From: Bathynomus jamesi
Lineage: Eukaryota; Arthropoda; Malacostraca; Isopoda; Cirolanidae
NCBI GenBank assembly: GCA_023014485.1
Contig: JAJOZX010008836.1
Span: forward strand, 1-64,000
DNA length: 64,000 nt
Direction: 5' to 3'
The translations under genes were made by a program, and so were the position numbers. Under the pieces are notes generated by a model. That model did no database searches, had not been told where the DNA came from, and worked only from the letters and a program-made list of their open reading frames with translations. Below, one piece after another: positions 50,993-61,539 of the stretch (the stretch's first letter is position 1; each line of letters starts with the position of its first letter).

Positions 50993-53900
50993 TTACATAG
51001 GATGCTTCCTGGCTTTTTGTTTGGAAAACTGCGTGATTGTGTCCTCGAAACTCACCGACTGCAACACCTCATGCTCTATACTCAACAGCGCCAGGGACGA
51101 AAGGCGCTCCTGGCCCATTGTGGAGCGAAGGTAATTTTTGATCAGTTTGAGTTTCGAGAATGAACGTTCACCAGAACAGTTCGTGACAAACATACACAGG
51201 TATATTCTCATTGCTATTTCCATGTTTGGGAATGTTCCTTTCAGTTCGTTTGTGTTCATATGCCGATAAAATCTGTTGCACATGTCTTCACGTTCCGTCT
51301 GGGATTCTGTTTCACTTTCGGTGAGTTTCATTAGGGCAGCGAACTACACAACTTTGAAGACTGTCGATGTCTAGGACTAGAAGGAAATACAAAAATCCAA
51401 ATCTTTTCTGCAGGACAGCGTACGCTTCTAGACGAGTGTTCAGAGTGGTACACAGTTTATCAATTATCGGTAGAAATGCAGTGGTCCGAAATGAATCTCT
51501 TGGTGTCAGGTTCGTATCTTCGGCAGTTCCGATTTCGTCATGATGGCGCTTTCTCTTCTTTGTGCGTTGAATCGATTCCTTGTATACTCGGTGACCACAC
51601 TTTCCGATGCCCTGGTCCTTGAATTCGTCAAATCTTGATCTGAGATCTTCAACAAATTGCAGTAGTGATTTCAGCAAGAGGGTGGCTGAGTCTAACGACA
51701 TTCCTTGTTTTTGCAGAAATGCATTCGTTTTTTGAAGTCGTTCGAGAATAGTGTTCCATAAAACCAATAAAATGGCTGTTTCGAGTTGTTGAAGCTGTTT
51801 GGACAATCCCCTGGCTTCGATCCTGGCTGGTATCTGCTGCTAGCTCATCCAGTACCACGATATTCTCGGCGTAGCCTTCGGTTAAAGATTGGACGGCATC
51901 TGATCTGGCTGACCAGCGGGTATCGGAGAGACCTTTGTCGACCTTTAGTTTCTCACTACGGGAACTACTATCGAGAACCTCTACATGTCGACGCCATCGG
52001 TATGTCGAGGAGACGAGAAACGTGTAGACATTCTGAATGAGCATAAACAATTCAACGGGTGCTGTGCATCTGTCCACTGCTGATTTATCCACAAGATTTA
52101 GTGAGTGGCATATGCATGGCACAAACTCAGCATACGGAGATTTTGACTTGATGTGGCTCTTTACGCCGTTGTATTTCCCTGCCATATTGCTTGCGTTATC
52201 ATAAGACTGTCCTCTGCAGTCTCCAATTCGAATGCCATGCGTCTCCAGAAAGTTGAGGACCACGTCGGCGATTCCTTTCCCTGTATGTGTGTGTTCATAG
52301 GTATGAACTGTAGAAATAGCTCGACGGACCCAGACTCAACCACATATCGGACGGTGAAGCACAGTTGATCGGTGTGGGAAACACCAGGCGTAGAGTCGAC
52401 GGATAGAGAGTAGTATTTTGACTGCTGGATTTCTCGGATAATTAATCGTCTGAAGTACTTTATCGGCCATGAACAGTATGAGTTCCTCACAAATGAAATG
52501 AGAGAGATACGAGGTGTGTCCGCTACCTTTGTTGGCATGCTCGCTTATATGCGCAACTAGAAAACTGTCATACTTACTTAAAAGTTCCAAAATTCCCTAA
52601 TAGTTGCCGTTGTTTGGTGAACCGAAACGGGAGTCGTGTCCACGAATTGCTAGTCCTCGTGACGTGATATACTTGATAACGTCGACACAGCGCCGCAAAA
52701 CTTCCTGCCAGTAGTTGCACTCCTTTTCAAATTGGTTCACCAGTTTCGAATCAACACGGCCGGAGACAGACTTTCTAACCAACAAATATCTCATCGACTC
52801 CATATGTTGCTCACATTTTCCGTGTGCTTCGACCGATTGTCTACCATGCTTCCAGTCGTTGAACCTGATTGTGAACTTGCTGTCCGCCCTCGACATTAAT
52901 TTACAGACAAAACAGTAAATACAGCCTGTGGACTCAGAATAGCACAGCCATGACACCTCAATCCTCTCATTCGTCAGGCTATGTTTCTTAACAAATAATG
53001 TCTACGTACATCAGCGTGTTGTACCACTTTCAGTAGTTGAAGAGTTACTGAAGTCGCTGTCATAATTTCGGCAATCTGATGTTCTCGCTCTATCCAGAAC
53101 TCTCTAAAATCATCGGTCAGCACTTGTGGCCACAAACCAATGTCATTAATTGCATGTCCTGAAGCTGGTGGGCCTACTGAACGCACTGACGTAGACGGGT
53201 CTTCTGAAGACGCAGCTGCTGATGTAGCGGAGGCAACTGGTGGGCCTGCTGAAGGGGTTGACGTAGACGAGTCTCCTGAAAATGCAGCTGCTGAAGTAGT
53301 GGAGGCAGCTGCTGGGCTTGCTAAACGCACTTACGTAGACGCGTCTTCTGAAAACGCAGCTGCTGAAGTAGCGGAGGCAGCTGGTGGGCCTGCTGAAGGG
53401 GCTGACTTAGTTGCTGATGATTTAATCCAATTAGTCAGTTTCGGCACCGTAGACGCAGCTGCTGATGTAGCGGAGGCAACTGGTGGGCCTGCTGAAGGGG
53501 TTGACGTAGACGAGTCTCCTGAAAATGCAGCTGCTGAAGTAGTGGAGGCAGCTGCTGGGCTTGCTAAACGCACTTACGTAGACGCGTCTTCTGAAAACGC
53601 AGCTGCTGAAGTAGCGGAGGCAGCTGGTGGGCCTGCTGAAGGGGCTGACTTAGTTGCTGATGATTTAATCCAATTAGTCAGTTTCGGCACCGTAGACGCA
53701 GCTGCTGATGTAGCGGAGGCAACTGGTGGGCCTGCTGAAGGGGTTGACGTAGACGAGTCTCCTGAAAATGCAGCTGCTGAAGTAGTGGAGGCAGCTGCTG
53801 GGCTTGCTAAACGCACTTACGTAGACGCGTCTTCTGAAAACGCAGCTGTTGAAGTAGCGGAGGCAGCTGGTGGGCCTGCTGAAGGGGCTGACTTAGTTGC

Positions 53901-54320
53901 TGATGATTTAATCCAATTAGTCAGTTTCGGCACCGTAGACGCAGCTGCTGATGTAGCGGAGGCAACTGGTGGGCCTGCTGAAGGGGTTGACGTAGACGAG
54001 TCTCCTGAAAATGTAGCTGCTGAAGTAGTGGAGGCAGCTGCTGAAGTAGTGGAGGCAGCTGCTGGGCTTGCTAAACGCACTGACGTAGACGCGTCTTCTG
54101 AAAACGCAGCTGCTGAAGTAGCGGAGGCAGCTGGTGGGCCTGCTGAAGGGGCTGACTTAGTTGCTGATGATTTAATCCAATTAGTCAGTTTCGGCACCGT
54201 TGCAAGAAACTCTTCTCTGCGATTCTTATCCTTATGCTTTTCACTACCGGGTTTATATTTCCTCCTTCGATCCCGGTCACGGCTCGTTTCCATGTTGTAC
54301 GTATTACAATGCCAACAATA
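50993..54320 (-). pseudogene. hAT transposase, zinc finger MYM1-like, broken
   Basis: N-terminal METSRDRDRRRKYKPGSEKH then FLATVPKLTNWIKSS (54290-54160) is the basic start typical of this group. Next comes an Ala/Ser/Thr-rich 81-residue repeat array (54160-53200), then WPQVLTDDFREFWIERE (53120), and WLCYSESTGCIYCFVCKLM (52945), the TTF-type zinc finger. Catalytic motifs are LSVDSTPGVSHTDQLCF (first Asp, 52390), GQSYDNASNMAGKYNGVKSH (second Asp, 52200), CICHSLNLVDKSA (CxxH, 52110), and NCSGERSFSKLKLIKNYLRS with the catalytic Glu plus QERLSSLALLSIEHE in the dimerisation domain (51180-51060). Frameshifts near 52970, 52600, 52330, 51780 and 51330 split it into pieces. All catalytic residues are still readable, so the element is fairly young. 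Confidence 0.9.
53202..54200. repeat. 243 bp coding minisatellite, about four units
   Basis: Units repeat every 243 bp (start marker GCACCGTAGACGCAGCTGC at 53445, 53688 and 53931). Being exactly 81 codons, the array keeps frame. On the minus strand each unit encodes VPKLTNWIKSSATKSAPSAG followed by Ala/Ser/Thr-rich text. The unit nearest 54.2 kb has an extra 21 bp duplication. Both strands are open: the + strand has a 393-codon frame at 53140-54321, which I regard as a by-product of the repeat. Confidence 0.95.
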
Positions 54321-54579
54321 AGAACATAAATCATGAATCTGCAACAGAAACAAGAAGAAGTAAGTTAGTAACAACATTAGAAATGAGTAACACTAACAAG
54401 AACAAATTAAACACCATCAAAGCGGATATTAGAATGCCTGATGCCATTCCACCTGCCAGAAAAAGTAAAACTCGTCGCAGATGGCAAATACGTGACGTTT
54501 AATTTTTTTCAATTGAAATTTGCGGGGCCTTGGACATTTTCCCGGTGCGCCACCCCCTAAACGCGGCTCTGATAATAAT

Positions 54580-54735
54580 ATGCATACCCGAAATCTTCAC
54601 GCAGACAAACGTTCACACTGTTAAGATTTATTTCCGGGAAAGCAACTCCTCTCCCCGACACAAAGATTACACACGAGAACAACTTCATCTAGCCCGAGGC
54701 TGTGATATTCTTTATTGGTGTTAAGAAATAAAAAT
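54580..54735 (+). repeat. Probable upstream PLE terminal repeat remnant
   Basis: CTTTATTGGTGTTAAGAAAT then AAAAATT at 54710-54735 matches CTGTATTAGTGTTAAGAAATAAAAATT at the 3' end of the downstream PLE (61376-61402). PLEs often carry a partial copy of their own 3' end upstream of the coding region, which would explain it. The hAT inserted just to the left. Confidence 0.5.
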
Positions 54736-54759
54736 TTACGTCTTTCTGAAGAATGGTTT

Positions 54760-56276
54760 CCTTTTTCATGCTTCTTCGCGAGAGTGCGTTATTTTACATC
54801 ATCATGAATACCACGAGGAGACAAAATTCACCGAGGAGAATTTTCATCAACATCCCGAGAATATCACAGCGTTCAGAGAATATGAGAGGGCCCTACATCG
54901 TACCCAGAAGACCAAACTACAATGGGATTTCCTTCACAACTGCCTAGACCCCTAGAGGAAAGAATCACCCGAAAAAACCTGCCGAAGTCACTAAGAGAAA
55001 ACAGAGAGTCACCATTCAGTAGTGTTGAATATCATAGTCTTAAGGAACACTCAGAACTAAAAGGGAAATAAACACGACTCTATATCAAGTACGAGAAGCT
55101 AAGAGAAACCTGCAATAAAAGTGTGATAATGCCACATATGCAAGTGCTATCTCCGTGATCAACAAGTGTCCATTACAAAGTGAATAGTCATAAAAGGAAG
55201 CAACAGAACAAGCTCCAACGCTTTTTTATGACTAGTTTGTGGGTAAAAGGTTCATGTTCTAATAAGAATATTATAAATCTCTCGTCTTACAATTTAAATC
55301 TTGATAAAAATCTTGTTTTTAGGTTATGGCTTGTCTTTTTCAACCAAAACATGTGATGAATTTAACTTTGAACATTTAATGTCAATAGTGAAAGCCAACA
55401 GTGACAGTGATATTAGTGGTGATTTTTTGGGTGGATGATTGATAAGTTCCCTAAATTTGGGTAACCCCAATGAAACAGGTGTACCGAAGAGATTTCAAGA
55501 AGCTCTTAAAAAACTAAAAGCAAACCATGATATTGTCATAACAAAATCAGATAAAACTAACCAGTTAGTAATACTGAACAAAAACAGCAAGCATGAGAAC
55601 CTAAATGAGTTATTAAATGATAGTAATCTTATGCAAAATTAACTAATAACCCATTAGAAAATATATTGAAACACTTCAATAAAGGCCTTACCAAGGTTTT
55701 AGGAAAATCTGAATTATCCAAACAATTCAAAAGTATGAATTCGTCTCTTCCCTATATGTATGGCTTTCCTAAGACTCATAAAGAAGGTTGCCCCCTTCAG
55801 TCTATCATCTCTAATGTAGGATCAGTTACGTACAAATTTTTTAAATGGTTTGCCAAACACTTGTCTCCAGCTGTAGGTAGTATTTCCCCCGCTCACATAA
55901 AAAACAATAAAGATTTTTGTGATAAGATAAATAATTTAGAATTACCAATGGCCAGTTTGTCAGTTTGTAAATTCCTTATTTACAAATGTCCCTATAGACG
56001 AAGCCATCAATTTTTTTAAGGAAATTCTTCCTAACCTAAATCTAACGCTGTAACAGTCAAGAAATTCATAGAATTGGTGAAACTCTGTGTCGAGGACAAT
56101 GTATTTATAGCTGATGGTACGTTCTATAAACCGAAGTATGGCATGGCCATGGGCATTGGGCAATCCCCTCTCCCCAATTTTGGCCATTTTATTTATGAAG
56201 TTTTTTGAAACAAATTTGTTGCTTAGGATATCCTTCCCCAATCAAATTTGGTTAAGATATGTGGATGACATATTTC
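54760..56276 (+). pseudogene. Penelope-like element, N-terminal part to catalytic YVDD
   Basis: The + strand reads FREYERALHRTQKTKLQWDF (54870), then after degenerate text NFEHLMSIVKANSDSDI (55365), KRFQEALKKLKANHDIVITK (55485), SSLPYMYGFPKTHKEGCPLQ (55740), WFAKHLSPAVGSISPAHIKN (55850), the DVNSLFTNVPIDEAINFFKE-like block (55960), MAMGxxSPLSPILAILFMKF across frameshifts (56140-56200) and IWLRYVDDIF (56245-56270), the catalytic core. Immediately after DDIF the sequence becomes an unrelated LINE. The PLE resumes at 60325 with VWPANKNFDDFFSKLNNLHH. Several stops are present. Confidence 0.85.
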
Positions 56277-56419
56277 AGTTGAACTGAAACACCAACACGT
56301 GGTGTCAAATCAGAAAAACGCGATTTCGATAGAACAGTTCCGGTCAGAGTTAGATGCGTTGAAAGAGACGCTCCTCCCAAAGCCTAGTTACTCGGAAGTA
56401 GTTCAACAAGCCAGATCTC

Positions 56420-57170
56420 CAAGAAGCGCGTCGGGCAGCGAGGGAAACGAAATCCCCGCCTCCAACTCCCCCCCCTGAAGATGGGGTGGAAACGCAGCAT
56501 GCAGGGGTAGCGGTCAAACCCCCTCCCGGTCAGGAAAGGACTCCTGCTCCCGATCTCACAATGAGGAACAGGGACGGTCCAATGCCGAGAGTCGAGGCAT
56601 CATTGCCCTCTTCCTGCCTCCCACTGCAGAGGAGAGGTGTTCGATTACGCCTCGCTCGGTACCCAGTTCCCCCCCTCCCACCGAAGGAGAGGCACGCGCG
56701 GCCGTCAGGGTATAAACACCGGTAACAGACCCTCACCAAGCCACAGAGTAAGGGAGGGGCCTCCTATCCCCCAAAGGTTGTGCCACCCATCCCCCAGGCA
56801 GGCGAACCCTGCCTCAGGGAGATCGAGGGAGCAGGACGGGTGGGTAACTGTTAATAGGCGCCAGTCCCAAAGGTCTCCTCAACCGGTCTCCGCGGCGAGG
56901 CCACCGATGGAGAATCTCACCCTATTTGTGTCGCGCATTCAGCTCTCGAACGAGGCAAGCGATATTCGACACATGATAGAAGAAATCATTGGTGAACACA
57001 GTATAGTGATAGTTAATAAACTAAACACGAAATCTCCGTATTATAACTCTTTTTAAAGTAATAATTAAAGATGTAAATGCGCATTTCAACCCGTATAATA
57101 TGAGTCAATGGCCTGACGGTATTATTGTTAAGGAGTTTATTCACTTTTCCAGGAGATTTGATAACAGGCA
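56420..57170 (+). pseudogene. LINE ORF1, Pro/Arg-rich
   Basis: Frames carry SPPPTPPPEDGVETQHAGVA (56460) and PPPGQERTPAPD, then REQDGWVTVNRRQSQR, PPMENLTLFVSRIQLSNEAS (56910), DIRHMIEEIIGEHSIVIVNK and NAHFNPYNMSQWPDGIIVKE with FIHFSRRFDNRQ (57070-57170). It ends in an (AAT)n tract (57171-57215) that would encode poly-Asn. Frame changes near 56640 and 57050 break it. The last block resembles the C-terminal region often found just before the endonuclease frame in LINE ORF1 proteins; its function is probably RNA binding. Confidence 0.55.
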
Positions 57171-57171
57171 A

Positions 57172-57217
<46 letters not shown>

Positions 57218-57296
57218 GGCGCCCTAACGGTAATGCCTGAAAGTTGCACTGTGTATAATAATAATAATCTTACTAATAACAAATTTTCTCTCAGTC

Positions 57297-60229
57297 ATGG
57301 CGGATAACTTGTTGAAAATAGTCTCATATAATGTAAGGTCAGTGAGGAATTCAACTGTAGATGTTAATAAAATCTGCGACAGTGCAGATTTGATACTCCT
57401 GCAGGAGCACTGGCTACCTAAGCAAGAGCTAAAATTCCTCTCTACCATCCATGATGACTTTATGTACCATGCGTCATCAGCAGTAGACTTGTCAGATGAA
57501 TTAATGGACGGTAGGCCTTTTGGTGGTGTTGCTTTCTTATTAAGGAAAAATTTGTCAAAACATATAAGATTTTTAACAAGCGATAACGTAAGGTTGTTAG
57601 GCATTGAATTACAAGTGAACAATGATTGCATATTAATTGTAAACTGCTATTTACCATATAACAACGGCAGTAATCTAGATGAATACATTGATTTGCTGTA
57701 CAAAATTAAGTCATTATCAGATAACCCCAAATATTCTCACTGTATAATAATGAGGGACTTTAACGCACATGTGAACTCTGAATTCTTTGGAGAATTGGGT
57801 AACATGTGCGAGTCGGCCAATTTAAGTATAAGTGATGTAGATGTATTAGGGGTACCAGTGGTAATTTTACATACGTTAGCGATATGAGTGGTACCACCAG
57901 GTGGATTGATCATTGTCTCACTAGTAATAATCTAAAGGATCGAATTGTTAGAGTTCATATTTTGCATGATTTCCTTCTTTCTGATCATAGACCATTAGAA
58001 ATATTAATTAACTTTACCAATTTATGCGCAACACGACTTAACAAGAACTCAATAGGTAAGAATAATCGCGTCGATTGGTCCAATGTTAATATGCAGCAGA
58101 GAATAGAATACAAAGACAGAACATGTCACCTCTTTAATAATTTAGAAATTTTGCACCTTGGCTGCAATAATCCTTGCTCAAATGATTCTCACTGTAAACT
58201 CATAGATACTGTAGGTATTATAGTAAGATAATATCCTTGTTAAGAGAAGCAGGAAGCCCCTTGATTAAATCTTACAACTATCATACTAAGGTTATTCGTG
58301 GATGGAATGATTTTATTGCCCCCCTGAAGAGGGAATTGAAAGACGCCTATGATTTGTGGTGCTTTCATGGTAGACCCAGATTAGGACCAGTATACATAAA
58401 TATGTGTAGAAGTCGGGGGTCAGTATAAGGCGATGTAAACAGGAAGAAGAGTCTATTCGAGCATCAAAAGCCTGTGAAGCTCGCATAAATAACGATAATA
58501 TCAAATTTTGGAAATTTGTTAAGAATCAAAGGGTGTCAAAAATGTCCTCCCTCCGACAATCGATGGTGTGTCGGGGGAGGATGAAATTGCAAAGCTGTGG
58601 AAAAACCACTACTCTAACATTCTTAATAGTGTGAGTAGGGATAATCTTAAGATAGATTGCAGCGAAACGATTGTGGGAGGGACAAGGGAAAATATTTTGA
58701 TATCATTTTCTGAAGTAAAGAGGTTAATTAAAGAGTTAAAGACTGGTTCTGCGTCAGTGGTAGATGACTTATCGAATGAACACTTAAAATATGCAAATGA
58801 CGTAGTATGTCTGCATATATCATTGCTCCTATCAGCCATGCTTGTTCATAGCTATATCCCTGCAGAGTTCATGAGGGTATATATCTTGCCCCTGGTCAAA
58901 AATAAGTACGGAAACATTCTGTCCAGCAATAATTACAGGCCTATTGCTGTCGCTTCCTGCTTCTCGAAACTACTAGAAAAACTCTTGTTACTCCGATTAA
59001 ATGATTTCCTATGGACATCTAATCAGTTTGGCTTTAAAAGGTCCCACTCAACTGACCTGTGTATCTATGTACTTAAAGAAACAATATCTAAATACATTGA
59101 CAGTAATTCAACCATTTATAGCTGTTTCCTTGATATAAGTAAGGCATATGATAGGGTGAACCACAATATTTTATTTGCAAAGCTAGAAGACAGGAAGGTT
59201 CCCATGTACATATTAAATTTATTGAAATTTTGGTATTCCCACCAATCTTTCACTGTTAGGTGGGGCAATGTACTATCCGAGTGTTTTGGCTCCTCTTGCG
59301 GGGTGAGACAAGGCTCCTTGCTCTCCCCTATGCTGTTTAATGTGTATATTGACGGATTAATTGCTTCACTTAATGAGGCAACAGTAGGATGTTCTATAGA
59401 TAACACAAGGATAAATAACTTATAGTTTATGCCGATGATATGGTGTTAATAAGTCCCTCTGTTAAAGGTCTGGATCGGCTACTAAATGTCTGCGAAGTGT
59501 ATTCGCAGAAACATGATATTCTTTTTAATACAAAAACTAAGGTTATGCAATTTCATCCTAAAAGCTGTAATCAGCCAGCTGATATAAGGTTTAAAATGAA
59601 TGGTGAAGTAATTGAGGAAGTACAAGAGTTTAAGTATTTGGGTCAAACTATTACCAGCTCCTTGAGTGATGACTCGGATATAAGAAAACAATCTCGAAGC
59701 CTGTGTGCTAAAGCGAATATGACCATAAGGAACTTCCGTTTCTGTACAAGTGAAGCTAAAGACACTCTTTCGTACTTTCTGCAGTAATATATACGGTCAG
59801 CAACTCTGGGTGAATTATAAAAAAGGTTCTGGCAGAACTCTAAATTTGCTGTACAACAGGTCTTTTAGACCCTTACATAAATTACCCCCGAGATGCTCAG
59901 CTTCGCAAATGTTTTCTACCCGCAATGTCCCGAGCTTCCCGGAGGTAACAAGACGTGCTCAACACAGTCTAAGGCAAAGAATTAAAAAATCAACCAACCC
60001 GATCATCCAAGCTATCCATGAGTCCTGCCATTTATCCTCTAAGCCAGGGGTTCCCAAATTGTGTTCCGCGGAACACTTCTCACGGTATACAAGTGTTCCG
60101 TGGAACACCAATTTGGGAACCCCTGCTCTAAGCTATGGACTTTTTGGTACGAAAACGTCTGCTGTAGCTCCACTTAACTTCGACAGTGCAGTATTATTTC
60201 TAATCAACTGTATATATTTCTATCCTTAG
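57297..60229 (+). pseudogene. LINE ORF2: endonuclease and reverse transcriptase, frameshifted
   Basis: Endonuclease: LLKIVSYNVRSVRNSTVDV (57310), DLILLQEHWLP (57385), GGVAFLLRKNL, CIIMRDFNAHVNSEFF (57745), RWIDHCLTSNN (57900) and LLSDHRPLEILIN (57975) with the catalytic SDH. RT: LKTGSASVVDDLSNEHLKYA (58735), YIPAEFMRVYILPLVKNKYG (58855), NNYRPIAVASCFSKLLEKLL, NQFGFKRSHSTDLCIYVLKE (59025), CFLDISKAYDRVNHNILFAK (59125), CGVRQGSLLSPMLFNVYIDG (59295) and YADDMVLISPSVKGLDRLL (59430) with intact YADD. The C-terminus runs to 60229 and contains an 81 bp insertion at 60045. Frameshifts at about 57880, 58230, 58430 and 59425 divide it, yet motifs are well kept. Clade assignment would need phylogeny. 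Confidence 0.85.
60045..60125. mobile_element. 81 bp hAT-type mini-element
   Basis: CAGGGGTTCCCAAATTGTG and its inverted counterpart at the right end form a near-perfect palindrome with GTGTTCCGCGGAACAC inside. CTCTAAGC is duplicated exactly at 60037-60044 and 60126-60133. It is inserted in the LINE C-terminal coding region. Confidence 0.95.
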
Positions 60230-60324
60230 TGTATGAACTGTCATTGTATTAATAATATTTGTTATATGGACTATAGTCTGCCAATAAACCTTTTCATTTT
60301 CATTTTCATTTTCATTATTAGTAT

Positions 60325-61400
60325 GGCCAGCTAATAAGAATTTTGATGACTTCTTTTCCAAACTCAATAACCTTCATCACTCAATTAAGTTCGAATGGGA
60401 AAGGGATAGAAAAATACATTTTTTGGATGTTTTCATCAATAGAAAAAATGACAACATAAAATTGTCTATGTATAGGAAGGAGACCAATTCAAACTCTTAC
60501 ATTCACTATTTTTCATTTCATGATGACCAAGTAAAAAAGTCAGTTGTATCTTCAATGTTCCTAAAAGCATATAGAATCTGTCACCCTTCTTATGTTGATG
60601 AGGAGATACAAAAAATCAACAATATATTTAAAAATCTGTATTATCCCAAATGGTTTATTTTTAACGCTCATTTGGCAGCCAGAAAAACCTTTTATACTGG
60701 CAGGTCAACTGTAAACAAGGATTACAAGAAAAGCATTGTCCTCCCCTATAACAAAAACTTGAAAGGGCTTAAGAAAACGTGTCAGAGAATTGGCTCTAAT
60801 GTGGCATTAAAATATAATAACATAAATGACATGTTAACAAGGAACAAACCTAAGAACGAAAAAGACACAGGTGTATATACAGTATATTACCATGTGAAGA
60901 ATGTCCTGATAATGTATACGTGGGAGAAACGGGAAGGGACCTCAGTAAGAGAATTTATGAACGCAAGAGAGATGCGAGGATGGGGAATGAAAAAAGTGCG
61001 GTATTCTGTCATGTTAGAGACTATAACCATGTAATAGATTTCAATAATTGCGACTTTGTTTTCAGATCTAATAATTATGTTAAGTGTAGAATTGTTAGAT
61101 CTAGTCTTATAGGCTCTATAGAAAATTTTAATCTATTCGATGGTCAATTCTCTTTTAACAAAATTATATGTAATAAAATTAAGAATTTTGTAACATTATC
61201 ATTCAAAAATCCCCAAGCAACACAGGTACATTCATCAGGTCAAATGGTCCTCTGATAAGAGGATAGGAAGGTTCAGTCAGCTAATCCCTGATAATTAACT
61301 TCCAGGTGTGTATATAAACTCTGTTCTCTGTTTATGCGATCATTACCAATTGACAAGGGCTCGCGAAGAGCCGAAACTGTATTAGTGTTAAGAAATAAAA

Positions 61401-61402
<2 letters not shown>
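60325..61402 (+). pseudogene. Penelope-like element, C-terminal part with GIY-YIG
   Basis: Reads VWPANKNFDDFFSKLNNLHH (60325), IHFLDVFINRKNDNIKLSMY (60415), SYIHYFSFHDDQVKKSVVSS (60495), LKAYRICHPSYVDEEIQKIN, YKKSIVLPYNKNLKGLKKTC (60725) and then a GIY-YIG domain: NVYVGETGRDLSKRIYERKR (60910) with KSAVFCHVRDYNHVIDFNNC and GSIENFNLFDGQFSFNKIIC. One frameshift lies near 60930 at the start of the endonuclease. The 3' terminus at 61345-61402 (GGGCTCGCGAAGAGCCGAAAC) keeps a hairpin followed by GAAAC, but the expected CTGATGA reads TTGACAA. Confidence 0.85.
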
Positions 61403-61452
<50 letters not shown>

Positions 61453-61468
61453 GTTGGTAATGACCCGT

Positions 61469-61511
<43 letters not shown>
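61402..61511. repeat. (TA)n and (TC)n microsatellites
   Basis: A TA run (about 61402-61446) directly follows the PLE 3' end, and a TC run occupies 61472-61511. A LINE of clearly higher GC content begins just beyond. Confidence 0.9.
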
Positions 61512-61513
<2 letters not shown>

Positions 61514-61539
61514 CTCGACCGGCACCTATACAGAATGGT

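Larger units (their letters stand above)
50630..54571 (-). mobile_element. Complete hAT transposon with perfect 8 bp target duplication
   Basis: Ends CAGGGGCGCATTTACAGTG and, inverted, CAGAGCCGCGTTTAGGGG. Both flanks are ATAATAAT (50622-50629 and 54572-54579). The 3942 bp element encodes one hAT transposase of the zinc finger MYM1-like group on the minus strand. Frameshifts and stops, including three inside a coding minisatellite, make it non-autonomous. Confidence 0.95.
56285..60320 (+). mobile_element. LINE inserted into a Penelope-like element
   Basis: An apparently near-complete non-LTR retrotransposon: GC-rich ORF1 region (56300-57170), ORF2 with endonuclease and reverse transcriptase (57297-60230), and a 3' tail of (TTTTCA)n at 60288-60316. 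It separates the YVDD block of the PLE (56270) from the following block (60325). It lacks the esterase ORF1 of the LINEs at 38.7 and 61.5 kb and belongs to a different family. Confidence 0.85.

Noticed and set aside
53140..54321. 393-codon + strand open frame as a gene
   Set aside because: It is antisense to the hAT transposase linker and exists because the 243 bp repeat is a multiple of three. It has no recognisable domain.
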